A stretch of 55,211 nt of DNA from Aerococcaceae bacterium DSM 111176 (GCA_015863215.1 JACBXN010000006.1:1-55211), one strand, 5' to 3'; numbered from the stretch's first letter, positions 1 to 8,487 are shown. The notes: generated by a model from the sequence alone, not told the origin. Translations and numbers: made by a program.

Positions 1-125
1 ACGATGAAAGTTATCGAATGAAACATCGGCAACGAGTTTTTGATTAGAAATAAGTGCCGAATCTTATCGAGCAGAATCTGCAGAAAACTAATTGGCAAAA
101 AGTGCCGATTTCTACTTGACGTTAA

Positions 126-500
126 CAGAATAAACGTTTTGAAGAACTAAAGCCTGATGAAGGCGATTTTCTTGCTTGGCAAAATGCTTATACAAATGAA
201 AAGGGTACTAGAGATCATCCTGCAGAAGACTATTCATTGGTACTCATTGTAAACTTTATTGATGTTAATCAAAATCCTTGCGAGATTATCTATGAGATTT
301 GTCCGATAATTGATTATTGGGAAGACAATGATAAATATGGTGATTCTTGGTATCATTACTTGTACCATGAAAATAAATCAGAAAAGGAACAGCCTTTTAA
401 AGCTAAACTTACGTCCCGGTTTATTGATAGTTCATTAACTAGGAAAAATTATAAATTTATCAATAAAGAATATTATCGATCTAACCAGAGATTTTTATAG
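126..500 (+). pseudogene. N-terminally truncated unknown gene
   Basis: The reading frame is open from 126 (in-frame TAA at 123) to the stop at 498-500, but the only start-like codon is a TTG at 237 without a ribosome site. The codons upstream of 237 also look coding (F-E-E-L-K-P-D-E-G-D-F), so the true gene probably began further left and lost its 5' end. The product is acidic and aromatic-rich, with no family I recognise; an immunity or phage-cargo protein is only a guess. It lies at the left edge of the accessory region, where broken genes are common. Confidence 0.45.
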
Positions 501-591
501 ATTCTTCTTCTTCATCACAAAACTCTAAATATTTATTAATCTGAAATATTTTTGTTACAGTAATCAAAACTTCTATTAAGGAGAATTAATT

Positions 592-828
592 ATGATTCAT
601 ATAGTAATCGAAGAGAAAACTTTACAATCAGAGTTTGTTTATGAAATTGTAGATAATAAAGATAAGTTGGGTCCTCATTATGAAATTACGACTATTGGAG
701 GAACTTCTATTATGAATTGGGTACCAGCTCAATATGAAGTGGCAAAAAAATATATAAATTTTGGTCAATTACCTATTGTTATGAATGGTACGGAAGTTCC
801 TTACAGTTATCGAATAGAGAAAGATTAA
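592..828 (+). CDS. Small hypothetical protein, 78 aa
   Basis: The ATG at 592 follows a good ribosome site (AAGGAG about eight bases upstream). The 78-residue product is soluble, with no signal peptide or membrane segment and a mix of acidic and aromatic residues. I do not recognise the family. It sits between the truncated gene at 126-500 and the first RlmD-like tail at 919, so it is probably cargo of the same small module. Size and context would fit an immunity or phage-accessory protein, which is a guess. Confidence 0.55.
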   Translation: MIHIVIEEKTLQSEFVYEIVDNKDKLGPHYEITTIGGTSIMNWVPAQYEVAKKYINFGQLPIVMNGTEVPYSYRIEKD

Positions 829-918
829 TTTAATTCGGATCAAATTTATTATTTGAGATATCATATACATCCATACTCCCCACCCGACATATCCATTTCA
901 ATCCATACCTTACCCCCG

Positions 919-957
919 ACACATGTTGAATGTGTTGTCAGCCTGATTCGAAAATAA
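919..957 (+). repeat. RlmD/RumA-like C-terminal tail, copy A
   Basis: The + strand reads T-H-V-E-C-V-V-S-L-I-R-K and then TAA at 955-957. This matches the end of RlmD/RumA methyltransferases (H-V-E-x-V-V-L-L-S-R-K). No methyltransferase body precedes it. It is one of six such tails between 919 and 16469, and I infer it marks an old integration boundary. The family call rests on the short motif alone. Confidence 0.5.
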
Positions 958-990
958 GCATTCAACTGGAGATAAGTATATTTGATATCA

Positions 991-1101
991 AAGTAAATAA
1001 TGAACGTGCAGTGCAGTTCCGAAAATGGGCAGGACAGGCTGTTTATGTCTGACTATGACAGATATTTACTTGAGTTGGAAGAGAAAGTTAGAGAAGAGTA
1101 A
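991..1101 (+). pseudogene. RhuM-like gene remnant
   Basis: A short coding fragment contains A-V-Q-F-R-K-W-A, which matches the F-R-R-W-A region of the RhuM-family protein intact at 27350-28342. After a stop in this frame, a second frame gives a short Y-D-R-Y-L-L-E-L-E-E-K-V tail ending at 1101, resembling the charged C-terminus of that family. The body between the two pieces is missing, so this is an internally deleted relic. It lies between tail A and the P-loop gene. Confidence 0.45.
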
Positions 1102-1135
1102 ACGGGAAATTTGAATTTTACAGGGAGGTTAGATT

Positions 1136-1657
1136 ATGATTATTTTGATAGCAGGAGCTTCACATACAGGAAAAACAGCATTGTCACAGAAGCTGCTTGA
1201 AAAATATAAATATCCATATTTTTCAATAGACCATTTGAAGATGGGTTTAATAAGAAGTGGCAACACGGAACTTACCCCAACAAGTGATGATTCAGATTTA
1301 ACAGCATATTTGTGGGCGATTGTTCGTGAAATGATTAAGACAGCAATAGAAAATAAGCAGAATTTGATTGTGGAAGGCTGTTATATTCCATTTGATTGGG
1401 CGAAAGATTTTGAAAAAGAGTATCTTGATAGTATCAAATATTATTGTCTTGTAATGAGTGAGGATTATATTAGAAATAATTTTGCAGATATAAAAAGCTA
1501 TGCAAGTATAATCGAAAGTCGTTTTGATGATGATTGTTGTACTTTGGATTCAGTGATAGAAGATAATAGGCAAGTTTTGGAACACGCCATCGCACACGAA
1601 GTTAATTATATACTTATTGATGACGAGTACAAAATAGATATTGATTTAGAGAGATAA
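1136..1657 (+). CDS. P-loop kinase-like protein (AAA/zeta-toxin-like nucleotide kinase fold)
   Basis: The 173-residue protein starts at an ATG with an AGGGAGG ribosome site. The Walker A motif G-A-S-H-T-G-K-T is at residues 7-14, and Asp32 (S-I-D-H) follows as in small-molecule kinases. A hydrophobic strand ending in V-E-G at 78-81 resembles the Walker B-like region of adenylate-kinase, 2-phosphoglycerate-kinase and zeta-toxin relatives. It most likely phosphorylates a small molecule or nucleotide in the cytoplasm; the substrate cannot be read from the sequence. It is a single-gene cargo between tails A and B. No antitoxin gene is adjacent, which argues against an active zeta system. Confidence 0.7.
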   Translation: MIILIAGASHTGKTALSQKLLEKYKYPYFSIDHLKMGLIRSGNTELTPTSDDSDLTAYLWAIVREMIKTAIENKQNLIVEGCYIPFDWAKDFEKEYLDSIKYYCLVMSEDYIRNNFADIKSYASIIESRFDDDCCTLDSVIEDNRQVLEHAIAHEVNYILIDDEYKIDIDLER

Positions 1658-1763
1658 ATTTCAATTCCACAGACATATTCCCACAAACGACTCAATTACA
1701 AAAAGGCTATGGACTTGTTCCCGTAAACGGTAAAATAGCAACGACATTGAGCCTGTCGTATCG

Positions 1764-1790
1764 ACACATGTTGAGACGCTTGTGGTTTGT
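1764..1790 (+). repeat. RlmD/RumA-like C-terminal tail, copy B
   Basis: The + strand reads T-H-V-E-T-L-V-V-C, then drifts away from the RlmD pattern. About 95 bases upstream, another frame contains D-I-F-P-Q-T, the motif that normally sits just before H-V-E in RlmD, so the remnant looks disrupted. It lies in the gap between the P-loop gene and the AraC regulator. The segment 1658-1962 holds nothing else I can support. Confidence 0.45.
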
Positions 1791-1962
1791 AACATTTTAG
1801 CGAAAGAACTCCCTAAGTCTTTAATTGTAGTTGAAGTTCAGTTCATTAAAATAGTTGTAATTGTAAGTAATATTTTTAAATTTAGTCGACTTTATTGTGC
1901 ACAGATTATCGGGTGGGTAATTAAATCCTTTGCTAATATTGAAATTGAAAGGAGGTTGTTTG

Positions 1963-2841
1963 ATGGATACGTTAAGTAATATGAATAATGCATTGACATA
2001 TATTGAAGAGCACTTAACAGAAGAAATTGATTACAGTGAAGTGTCGAAAATTGCTTACTGCTCAGAGTATCATTTTAAAAGGATGTTTTCATTTTTATCA
2101 GGAATTGGTTTGTCAGAATATATTCGAAGAAGAAGATTAACGCTGGCTGCTCTTGATTTGAAAGATACAAATTTGAGAATAATCGATGTGGCTGTCAAAT
2201 ATGGTTATGATTCAGCTGATTCGTTTTCCCGTGCTTTTCATTCTATGCATGGTATTCTTCCTTCAGAAGCAAGAAGTGAGAAAACGCAGTTAAAAGCCTA
2301 TCCTAGAATGACCTTTCAATTATCAATTAAAGGAGGATGCGAGATGAATTATCGTATTGTTGAGAAAGAGTCGTTTAAGTTAGTAGGATTTAAGAAGAGA
2401 GTCCCAATTATTTTTGAAGGTGTCAATCCAGAGATTGCACAAATGACCGAACTTTTAACACCAGAGGTTATTAAACAATTAAAAGCAATCTCAAATGTAG
2501 AACCAATGGGTATTATTAGTGCTTCCACTAATTTTTCAGAAGGAAGAATGGAAGAGAAGGGCGAGTTGGATCATTACATCGGGGTAGCAACTTCAAGTGA
2601 TGAAACAGGAGAATTCGATGTATTGGAAATAGAAGCCAGTACTTGGGTTGTTTTCGAATCTGTTGGGCCATTCCCAGAAACACTTCAAAATGTTTGGGGA
2701 AGGATATACTCTGAATGGTTTCCATCTTCAGGGTACGAGGTTGCACCGGGGCCAGAAATTTTGTGGAACGAGAGTCCTGACACCGAAAATCCAAAGTACC
2801 GAAGTGAAATCTGGATTCCAGTAAAGAAAAATAACAACTAA
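1963..2841 (+). CDS. AraC-family regulator with GyrI-like effector domain
   Basis: I place the start at the ATG at 1963, which follows GGAGG by a proper spacing; the frame is open a little further upstream without a ribosome site. Residues 8-105 form the two helix-turn-helix units of AraC/XylS proteins (typical F-S-R-A-F near residue 85). Residues 125-290 match the GyrI-like small-molecule-binding domain, including a W-I-P-V-K end. Proteins of this architecture (Rob/BmrR-like) sense hydrophobic or toxic small molecules and switch on detoxification genes. No obvious target lies next to it, so it is either autoregulated or acts elsewhere. It is one of three GyrI-like proteins in the window. Confidence 0.9.
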   Translation: MDTLSNMNNALTYIEEHLTEEIDYSEVSKIAYCSEYHFKRMFSFLSGIGLSEYIRRRRLTLAALDLKDTNLRIIDVAVKYGYDSADSFSRAFHSMHGILPSEARSEKTQLKAYPRMTFQLSIKGGCEMNYRIVEKESFKLVGFKKRVPIIFEGVNPEIAQMTELLTPEVIKQLKAISNVEPMGIISASTNFSEGRMEEKGELDHYIGVATSSDETGEFDVLEIEASTWVVFESVGPFPETLQNVWGRIYSEWFPSSGYEVAPGPEILWNESPDTENPKYRSEIWIPVKKNNN

Positions 2842-2861
2842 TTATATCACTGTTATGGTTG

Positions 2862-2895
2862 AGGGCGCTCTTTAGTAAGAGTGTCCTTTTTATTT
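2862..2895 (+). terminator. Rho-independent terminator after the AraC-GyrI gene
   Basis: GGGCGCTCTT and AAGAGTGTCC form an imperfect ten-base stem around a four-base loop, followed by a T-rich run. Confidence 0.75.
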
Positions 2896-3057
2896 AAAAT
2901 CTCAAAAGAGATTGTTGATATATTTCCACATACAAAAGCTTACAGTGGATATCTTCTCTCTAAGAGAAGAATTTTCAGGCTGCTAATATTTAACAGTTAT
3001 TCCATCATATTGAAATTAGAAAACAACTATGCTTCACGCCAAATGAGATTGGATGAA

Positions 3058-3289
3058 TGAGTTGATGACTTGGATAAAAAACTAATTTTTGATGAATTCA
3101 ATGAAAATGAACGCAAAATATTGGCTTATTTATATGGGAATGAGCGGATTACAGTAAAAATAGCTGCTGAATTAATTGAAATGATTACAGAAACAACCAG
3201 AAAATTTTAAAAAAATGTTGGAAAAAGGAGCAGTTGGATGGCACGGCAATTCAAAGAATGACCCCAAACAATACTATTCGCTTCGCTAA
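3058..3289 (+). pseudogene. Winged-helix DNA-binding domain remnant
   Basis: Two frames joined across an A-run near 3208 give a winged helix-turn-helix: D-E-L-D-K-K-L-I-F, then E-R-K-I-L-A-Y-L, a V-K-I-A-A-E-L recognition region, L-K-K-M-L-E-K-G-A-V and a terminal Y-Y-S-L-R before a stop. This resembles the C-terminal wHTH of AlbA-type putative DNA-binding (RecG-like) proteins. There is no start, the N-terminal part is missing and a frameshift lies in the homopolymer, so it is a relic. Confidence 0.45.
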
Positions 3290-3441
3290 TAGAAATTTTT
3301 AACCTTGTTAGTTTAATAGTAATTGAGAGTAGATTTGGTAGTAGTTGGGAGTAATTTGACAGTAGTTTGCTAGTAATGACTAATATCATTCAACTACCTC
3401 ACACTTCCGACAAATCAAAATTAATCCAAAGCTTATGCTCA

Positions 3442-3492
3442 ACACATGTTGAGACGGTTGTATTGCTGTCACGAGTGCACACAACCAAGTAA
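3442..3492 (+). repeat. RlmD/RumA-like C-terminal tail, copy C
   Basis: The + strand reads T-H-V-E-T-V-V-L-L-S-R-V-H-T-T-K then TAA at 3490-3492. It is the best of the six tails and matches the usual H-V-E-T-V-V-L-L-S-R-V ending of Firmicute RlmD-type methyltransferases. No upstream methyltransferase body is present. A short hairpin (CCTT/AAGG) with T-run follows at 3498-3522. Confidence 0.6.
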
Positions 3493-3732
3493 GTAAAACC
3501 CTTATAGCACAAGGCTTTTTCGGTTCCTATCGTTGAAAACTGGTATAGGGGCTGGAAAAGCCTTCTGTTTTTATGGCAAATAGCGGTTTACGGGAGTATA
3601 TCGACTGCTTTTTGCACCCTTATCGTTTCCATGGTGAACACCGGCGCAAACGAAAATGGGTTCACTTTAGCGCGGGTATAAACATGAAAAAGCGCCAGAA
3701 TGATTGAATTCAACCTGACGCTGCCAATATTA
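3493..3732. other. Non-coding, relatively GC-rich segment
   Basis: This gap follows tail C. Apart from the small CCTT/AAGG hairpin and the PemK-side terminator near its right end, I see no gene. Its base composition (stretches such as CACCGGCGCAAACG) is richer in G+C than the flanks, as in the adjacent PemK/MazF-like fragment, which suggests it came from another host. Confidence 0.4.
3682..3724 (-). terminator. Terminator of the PemK/MazF-like fragment
   Basis: On the minus strand an interrupted stem (AGCG-CAG-TGA pairing with TCA-CTG-CGCT) is followed by TTTTTC, just past the stop of the fragment at 3733. Confidence 0.6.
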
Positions 3733-3969
3733 TTACAGGCTCAGATAATGCTTGAGCCCAGCTTCGATTTCTTCTCTTGGGGTTAATACTTCGCGGTATC
3801 CCTTTTTCTCAATGACGCGCATCTTGTCAATGGAGCGCATCTCATCAAAATGCATGCGGCCTTTCTTGCCGTTGCCCTCATCAATATCCATCTCAAAAGG
3901 CTCCTTGGCTGGGCTGGAATCCTCCTTGATGGAGGTCAGCGGAATGACCGTCAGCTTCTGGCCATTGTT
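3733..3969 (-). pseudogene. C-terminal fragment of a PemK/MazF-like toxin
   Basis: Reading the minus strand gives about 78 residues ending at TAA (3733-3735). The pieces [10 protein letters not shown] near the start and [13 protein letters not shown] further on match the V-x-P-L-T-S strand and the R-T-I-D-K-x-R motif of PemK/MazF endoribonuclease toxins. The N-terminal part is gone: near 3969 the homology switches abruptly to an acetyltransferase on the opposite strand. The segment is markedly richer in G+C than the surroundings. No antitoxin is left. The family call is moderate because only the C-terminal half is present. Confidence 0.5.
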
Positions 3970-4131
3970 CTTGGTGGGGTTACAATCGGTGACAATACTG
4001 TTATAGGAGCCGGAAGTGTAGTGACAAAAAGTATTCCTTCCAATGTAATTGCGGTAGGTGTTCCGTGTCGTGTTGTACGAGAAATTGCAGCTGCGGATAA
4101 GGAACGCTATCCGGTATATAGGGGAGAGTGA
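3961..4131 (+). pseudogene. C-terminal fragment of a maltose/galactoside O-acetyltransferase
   Basis: From about 3961 the + strand encodes [21 protein letters not shown], the hexapeptide-repeat left-handed beta helix of LacA/Maa-type acetyltransferases, then [15 protein letters not shown] and a stop at 4131. The first two thirds, including the catalytic His, are missing. A frame open from 3850 makes this look like a 93-residue gene, but its N-terminal half is antisense to the PemK/MazF-like fragment, so it is a chimera made by deletion or rearrangement. Confidence 0.8.
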
Positions 4132-4200
4132 TTTGTTTCAATTTTATGGAGAGAATGAAAGCAACGGAAACTTCAGTTTTTATTACTATTACAATTACGA

Positions 4201-4235
4201 AACAAGGACATAGATTATTCTCTATGTCCTTGTTT
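4201..4235. terminator. Bidirectional terminator between acetyltransferase remnant and tetR
   Basis: A perfect 13-base stem (AACAAGGACATAG with CTATGTCCTTGTT) is flanked by A and T runs. It serves the convergent minus-strand TetR gene and the + strand remnant. Confidence 0.85.
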
Positions 4236-4744
4236 TAGTTGGGGTTTACACTTTTTATTATAATCATATTCATTTCGGATGGAGATTCAACCATACCACG
4301 ACCTATCCATTCTTCTATTAAGCCATAAATACCATATGCAAGCCAGGCACGACCATATGCGTCGCTATTCGGGAGGGATGCTGTTAGTTCCATTTTCTTT
4401 TTTATTGTATCAAGCAATATTGAGGACAGTCCTTGTTTGTGAAGGGATAAATAGAATGTCCTGTTTTCTGCGAAATGATTAAAAAGATGCTCAAAGAAGT
4501 TTAGTATATTGGCTTCAGGATTCTTTTCGAGAGCTTCTCCCCAATTGCTGATTAATTCATGTGCATATGTCGCAATTACATTATCTTTGGAACTGTAGTT
4601 TCGATAAAATGAGGCTCTACCAATCATTGCTGTATCACATAGTTCTTTGATTGAGATGTCACTAATATCCTTTTCCTCAAGCAGTTGAATTAGAGTATGA
4701 GTAATTTGTTGTTTGACATACGTGTTTTTTTCTTCATTATTCAT
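4235..4744 (-). CDS. TetR/AcrR-family transcriptional regulator
   Basis: The 169-residue protein has an N-terminal TetR helix-turn-helix at about residues 10-60: I-S-D-I-S-I-K-E-L-C-D-T-A, then G-R-A-S-F-Y-R-N-Y, the classic recognition helix. A ligand-binding C-terminal half follows, ending W-I-G-R-G-M. It is divergent from the two hydrolase genes. The gap between them contains a GAGACA/TGTCTC palindrome overlapping the hydrolase promoter, so it most likely represses the hydrolases and itself until a substrate appears. The inducer is unknown. Confidence 0.9.
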   Translation of the reverse strand: MNNEEKNTYVKQQITHTLIQLLEEKDISDISIKELCDTAMIGRASFYRNYSSKDNVIATYAHELISNWGEALEKNPEANILNFFEHLFNHFAENRTFYLSLHKQGLSSILLDTIKKKMELTASLPNSDAYGRAWLAYGIYGLIEEWIGRGMVESPSEMNMIIIKSVNPN

Positions 4745-4763
4745 GATGATACAATTCCCTTCG

Positions 4764-4816
4764 TTTGTCTCATTTTTGCCGAGACACTTGTCTCAACGCA
4801 TGTCTTAAGTTACTAT
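4764..4816 (+). promoter_or_regulatory. Hydrolase promoter with TetR operator
   Basis: A -35 box TTGTCT (4788-4793) and a -10 box TACTAT (4811-4816) are separated by 17 bases. The palindrome GAGACACTTGTCTC (4781-4794) covers the -35 box, and a further TGTCTC half-site lies at 4766-4771, giving a second inverted pair. The placement suggests repression by the adjacent TetR protein. Confidence 0.7.
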
Positions 4817-4852
4817 ATGTTAAAACGAAAGTCAAGAAAGAAGGTTATTGTG

Positions 4853-5806
4853 ATGAAGAAATTTTTTAAAATATCTGGCTCTATTTTGACGGTATTATTA
4901 GCAGTTTTTAGTATTTTATGTGTGAAGAGTTATTTTGAAAGTAAGAAACCGGTCATATCAGAAGGTTATTATAAAGACTTTAAAAGTTCTGCCGAACTGG
5001 AGTTGAAGTATTCTGTTCCAGGACCATATGAAATATCTTCATATATTTTCGATATTGATGATAAAAGCATCGATAAAATCAGAGTGTGGTATCCTTCAGA
5101 ATTGGAAAGTGAATCAAAAAAATATCCAATGATTATGGTGGTGAACGCTAGCAATGTTCAAGCATATAAGTATGAACCATTCTTTGCTAAGCTTGCATCT
5201 TGGGGATTTATCGTTGTTGGTAATGATGATGGGCAAACCGGAACCGGTGAGTCTTCTGCATTTACATTAGATTATGTGTTAAATGTTGGTGAAAACAATA
5301 TTTTATATAAAAAAGTTGATGTAGATAATGTTGGAATCCTAGGTTACTCACAAGGTGGAGCCGGGGCTATTAGGGCGGTAACAGAGTTTCAGAATGGAAG
5401 CATATACAAAGCAATATTTACAGGTAGCGCAGCATATCCATATTTGGCCAAAAACATGGGATGGGAATATGATTCTGCTAAAATAAGTATTCCGTATTAT
5501 ATGACAGCAGGAACCGGGAAATCTGATGATTCAGGTAAAAATCCAGAAACAGAATTCGGCGGAGTGTCCCCGTTTAGCGCTTTAGTAGACATATATAACA
5601 GTATCTCTAATGATACTGAAAAAGTGGTAGCTAGAGTAGTTGGAGCGGAACATGAGGACATGCTGTTAAGAACAGATGCGTATATGACGGCATGGTTCCT
5701 GTATCAGCTACAGAATGACAATGAAGCTGCAAAGATTTTTGTCGGAAGTAACGCAGAGCTTCTACAAAATGATAATTGGCAGGATGTAATGATAAAGGAG
5801 AGATAA
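4853..5806 (+). CDS. Membrane-anchored alpha/beta hydrolase
   Basis: The ATG at 4853 has an AGAAAGAAGG ribosome site; the frame is open further upstream but without start signals. The protein is about 317 residues. Residues 7-25 form a hydrophobic signal anchor. The nucleophile elbow G-Y-S-Q-G-G is at residues 164-169 (Ser166), and a catalytic His is plausible in V-G-A-E-H-E-D. The layout resembles extracellular PET-hydrolase/chlorophyllase-like alpha/beta hydrolases, so it probably hydrolyses an ester outside the membrane. It is the first gene of a two-hydrolase operon (4 bases to the next start) controlled by the divergent TetR regulator. Confidence 0.85.
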   Translation: MKKFFKISGSILTVLLAVFSILCVKSYFESKKPVISEGYYKDFKSSAELELKYSVPGPYEISSYIFDIDDKSIDKIRVWYPSELESESKKYPMIMVVNASNVQAYKYEPFFAKLASWGFIVVGNDDGQTGTGESSAFTLDYVLNVGENNILYKKVDVDNVGILGYSQGGAGAIRAVTEFQNGSIYKAIFTGSAAYPYLAKNMGWEYDSAKISIPYYMTAGTGKSDDSGKNPETEFGGVSPFSALVDIYNSISNDTEKVVARVVGAEHEDMLLRTDAYMTAWFLYQLQNDNEAAKIFVGSNAELLQNDNWQDVMIKER

Positions 5807-5809
5807 GAA

Positions 5810-6865
5810 ATGGCAGAGAAAAGTACAAAAAGCAAGGCTTTTAAGATGATAAAAGTAATTAGCATTATTATTGGAATAATTGGAATTCTTATAATTGGGT
5901 TATACTTCTATATAACAACTCATCCACAAATCATAGTTGGGATGATTCAAAATGCAATGTATCAAGATGCTGGACCAAATTCTTTTGAACCAATTTATAC
6001 TCCAGGTGAAGGCGAAAAGGCTGATGGTCAGTACAAAATAAACGATATTGCCTATGGAACGGAGTACCCAAACAGCTTTCTGGATATTACATATCCTGAC
6101 TCAAACAGAGAAGAAGATAGACCAACGTTGTTTTATTTTCACGGGGGAGGATTCTTTGGGGGGAGTAAGAATATGGGTGATCCAATGGCTGCAAGTGATT
6201 CTACTGCATTAATAGATGACCTTTGTGCGCAGGGCTATAATATAGTCAATGTTGATTATGCATTGGTTCCTGAGTATCATTTCCCGGTTCCGCTTATTCA
6301 GATGAATGAAGCAATTAGATTTATTTCAGAACATAAAGATGAGTACAATATCAATATGGATAAAGTAATCATTATGGGAAGTTCTGCAGGAGCTATTATG
6401 ACTGCTCAGTATGGAACTGTTATTTCAAATCCTGAATATGCTGCGCTTTTATCTATAGATCCTGCTATAAACGTGGAACAGGTTTCGGCAGTAGTGGTGG
6501 ATGATGCGCCAATTGATTATCAAAATATGACACTATTATGTAAAATGCTTGTTGGAAATTATGTAAAAGGTTCTATTTATCTAAATAAAGATGAACTGAA
6601 TAAATATGAATGTATACCATATATGACAAAGGATTATCCGGCAGCTTTTTTGCTTGGTAGTGAGTATCGTAATGATATGAATTCAATGGCAGAAAAATTG
6701 GAAACGGTTGGGGCGCATTACGTATTAGTTGATCCATTTGCGGAGAATGGTATCGCACAGCCGCATTGTTTTATTGCAGCTGAAAGAGTTGATCCTGTGG
6801 CGGAAGAAGCATTTAAGAAACTTATAGGTTTTCTTAAAGAAAGGATACTCTATAAGGAACATTAA
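5810..6865 (+). CDS. Membrane-anchored esterase of the hormone-sensitive-lipase family
   Basis: The 351-residue protein begins with a ribosome site AAGGAG overlapping the end of the previous gene. Residues 13-36 form a transmembrane anchor. The oxyanion motif H-G-G-G is at 111-114 and the nucleophile elbow G-S-S-A-G at 190-194 (Ser192). A C-terminal His in Q-P-H-C-F completes a probable triad. This is the HSL-type carboxylesterase arrangement. Together with the preceding hydrolase it forms a TetR-controlled, membrane-bound esterase pair. The substrate is not evident. Confidence 0.88.
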   Translation: MAEKSTKSKAFKMIKVISIIIGIIGILIIGLYFYITTHPQIIVGMIQNAMYQDAGPNSFEPIYTPGEGEKADGQYKINDIAYGTEYPNSFLDITYPDSNREEDRPTLFYFHGGGFFGGSKNMGDPMAASDSTALIDDLCAQGYNIVNVDYALVPEYHFPVPLIQMNEAIRFISEHKDEYNINMDKVIIMGSSAGAIMTAQYGTVISNPEYAALLSIDPAINVEQVSAVVVDDAPIDYQNMTLLCKMLVGNYVKGSIYLNKDELNKYECIPYMTKDYPAAFLLGSEYRNDMNSMAEKLETVGAHYVLVDPFAENGIAQPHCFIAAERVDPVAEEAFKKLIGFLKERILYKEH

Positions 6866-6929
6866 ATTGAAATTTTATCTTTGCAAGTGAGACGACAACT
6901 TTCAGTTTAATCACTCAAAGGAGGTTGAC

Positions 6930-7370
6930 ATGCCGGATATAATTAGGATACTAATTAAAGGAGCATCTGGATATGGTCCGGTTGATGAAGCTTATGAGGA
7001 TAAGCTGGTTATCACTTCCTCATCCATCAGCTATGAGTACAAGCCGCATCCGATGAGCCAATCTGAAATGAACACTTATAGAAAGTGGTCATACAAAACG
7101 ACCAGTCCAGTTTTCAAGGAACTGTTCAGTAAGGTTGTGGAGATGACTCCTCACATTCTATATAACGATGAGAAGTTATTTGCCACCGATATTGGCCCGA
7201 CAATCATCATGGCTACATTCGATGACAAGCATAGAGAAACGGTAAATTACTTCTGTCCGAGTGAATTTTTCGAGGAATACTTCCGCGTTATCAAGCAGAT
7301 GGTTCCAGGCTGTGAATATACGCCTGCGGTGTTGCTGACTGACGAGGATTTTGAGGATGAAGAAGAATAA
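6930..7370 (+). CDS. Hypothetical protein, 146 aa
   Basis: The ATG at 6930 follows a strong AAGGAGG site. The 146-residue product is soluble, begins I-I-R-I-L-I-K-G-A-S-G-Y-G-P and ends in a very acidic tail (D-E-D-F-E-D-E-E-E). Its codons are slightly richer in G+C than the neighbours and it resembles uncharacterised proteins I associate with clostridia, which would fit transfer. The gap of 64 bases after the esterase has no clear terminator, so it may be co-transcribed with the hydrolases. I cannot assign a function. Confidence 0.7.
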   Translation: MPDIIRILIKGASGYGPVDEAYEDKLVITSSSISYEYKPHPMSQSEMNTYRKWSYKTTSPVFKELFSKVVEMTPHILYNDEKLFATDIGPTIIMATFDDKHRETVNYFCPSEFFEEYFRVIKQMVPGCEYTPAVLLTDEDFEDEEE

Positions 7371-7793
7371 CCTTTCCAACGTTTAGGGCGCACGATAGTG
7401 GGTGCAGTACTAAAGGCAATCGTTGAAAAGTAAGGTGTAAAAACAAGACCGTCCTAGAGAACTATCGTTCATGTTGAGTGTGTAGTATTATTTGAGAAAA
7501 AACATTAAATTCAAAGAAATAGATGTCCTACCCATGCACGGATTACCTAAGAAGACAAGCAAAATGAGCAAGCTGAGTGGCTGAAACATTGTATGTTTAT
7601 GGTATAATTCATGAGGGAACAAAGTGACTTCATAAAGGTTGGTTTAGAAAGCATATGAGTCATGTGAAAAGAATATGAAAGTTGGATGTTTTATATGAAG
7701 CAATTTATTAAACATTCCCCCTTGGCTTTGGCCAAGTTGATGTGTTTGTGTGAAAACCACCAATTCTAATAAACATATTGAAAGGGGAGGCTT
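7371..7793. other. Intergenic region ahead of cadD
   Basis: It contains RlmD-like tail D (7467-7508), an extended -10 like element (TGGTATAAT near 7600), and a small inverted repeat (CTTGGC/GGCCAAG) about 50 bases before the cadD start. I see no intact gene; the codons between 7510 and 7790 carry many stops. Confidence 0.5.
7467..7508 (+). repeat. RlmD/RumA-like C-terminal tail, copy D
   Basis: The + strand reads V-H-V-E-C-V-V-L-F-E-K-K-H then TAA at 7506-7508, again the RlmD-type ending with no gene body upstream. It separates the TetR/hydrolase module from the cadD module. Confidence 0.55.
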
Positions 7794-8396
7794 ATGGAAA
7801 TAATTATATCTTCAATGTTAGTTTTTATCTCTACGTCCATCGATTATTTGGTTGTTTTAACGATTCTTTTCTCTACCATGAATACGGGTAAACAACGATC
7901 AATTTATATTGGCCAATATATTGGAACGGGTTTGCTCGTTGGCTTTAGTCTCATTGCAGCGTACTTCCTGAACTTTATTCCACAAGATTGGGTGATCGGT
8001 TTACTTGGTTTACTTCCTTTGATTCTAGGGATTCGGGCTATCTTCATCGATGAAGATGTAGATGAAAAGGACTTGGAAGAAAAGATGTCGCATAGACAGT
8101 CAGAAGTTGCGAGTGTGGTTGCTCTAACCATTGCGCTTGGTGGTGATAATCTTGGAATTTATATTCCTTACTTCACTGGAATGTCCTTCCAGGAAGTCAT
8201 GGTTGTTATCCTTGTATTTATCATTGGGATTTTTATCTTATGTTATTTATCCAAACGACTGGCTTCGGTTCCTATGATTGGTGAAGTAGTTGAGCGTTAC
8301 GAAAAAGTCATCGTACCAGTCGTTTTCATCGGCTTGGGTATTTTTATTCTGTTAGAGAATGGTACGATTCAACATCTTTGGTCACTGATTGCATAG
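7794..8396 (+). CDS. cadD: CadD-family cadmium resistance transporter
   Basis: The 200-residue protein has five to six hydrophobic segments and the family's conserved start ([10 protein letters not shown]) and central [14 protein letters not shown], both typical of CadD cation exporters of staphylococci and relatives. It is full length. CadD proteins export Cd2+ across the membrane. No cadX/cadC repressor gene is next to it, so expression may be constitutive or use a remote regulator. A good ribosome site (AAGGGGAGG) precedes the ATG. It is cargo of the module between tails D and E. Confidence 0.9.
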   Translation: MEIIISSMLVFISTSIDYLVVLTILFSTMNTGKQRSIYIGQYIGTGLLVGFSLIAAYFLNFIPQDWVIGLLGLLPLILGIRAIFIDEDVDEKDLEEKMSHRQSEVASVVALTIALGGDNLGIYIPYFTGMSFQEVMVVILVFIIGIFILCYLSKRLASVPMIGEVVERYEKVIVPVVFIGLGIFILLENGTIQHLWSLIA

Positions 8397-8487
8397 AATT
8401 TTAAGCAGCTTCACGGATAGTAGAATATACCATTAAAGTAGATAAAGTTGAGCTGAAAGCTGAGATACAATACAACTGAGATGTCAA

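Noticed and set aside
51-108. AAGTGCCGA occurs twice near the left edge.
   Set aside because: Only two short copies 47 bases apart with no symmetry or further copies; too little to call a repeat or operator.
1782-1979. A 65-codon frame ahead of the AraC gene.
   Set aside because: No ribosome site, low-complexity translation, and it overlaps the better start of the regulator in another frame.
1764-3460. CTCAAC-ACAT-GTTGAG looked like a palindromic operator shared by several intergenic regions.
   Set aside because: Only copy C shows the full palindrome. All copies are better explained as coding tails of the H-V-E-x-V-V-L-L type, conserved by codon rather than by symmetry.
3752-4131. Two overlapping + strand frames (3752-4006 and 3850-4131) as genes.
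   Set aside because: Their left parts are antisense to the PemK/MazF-like fragment; only the acetyltransferase C-terminal half of the second is protein-like, and neither has a ribosome site.
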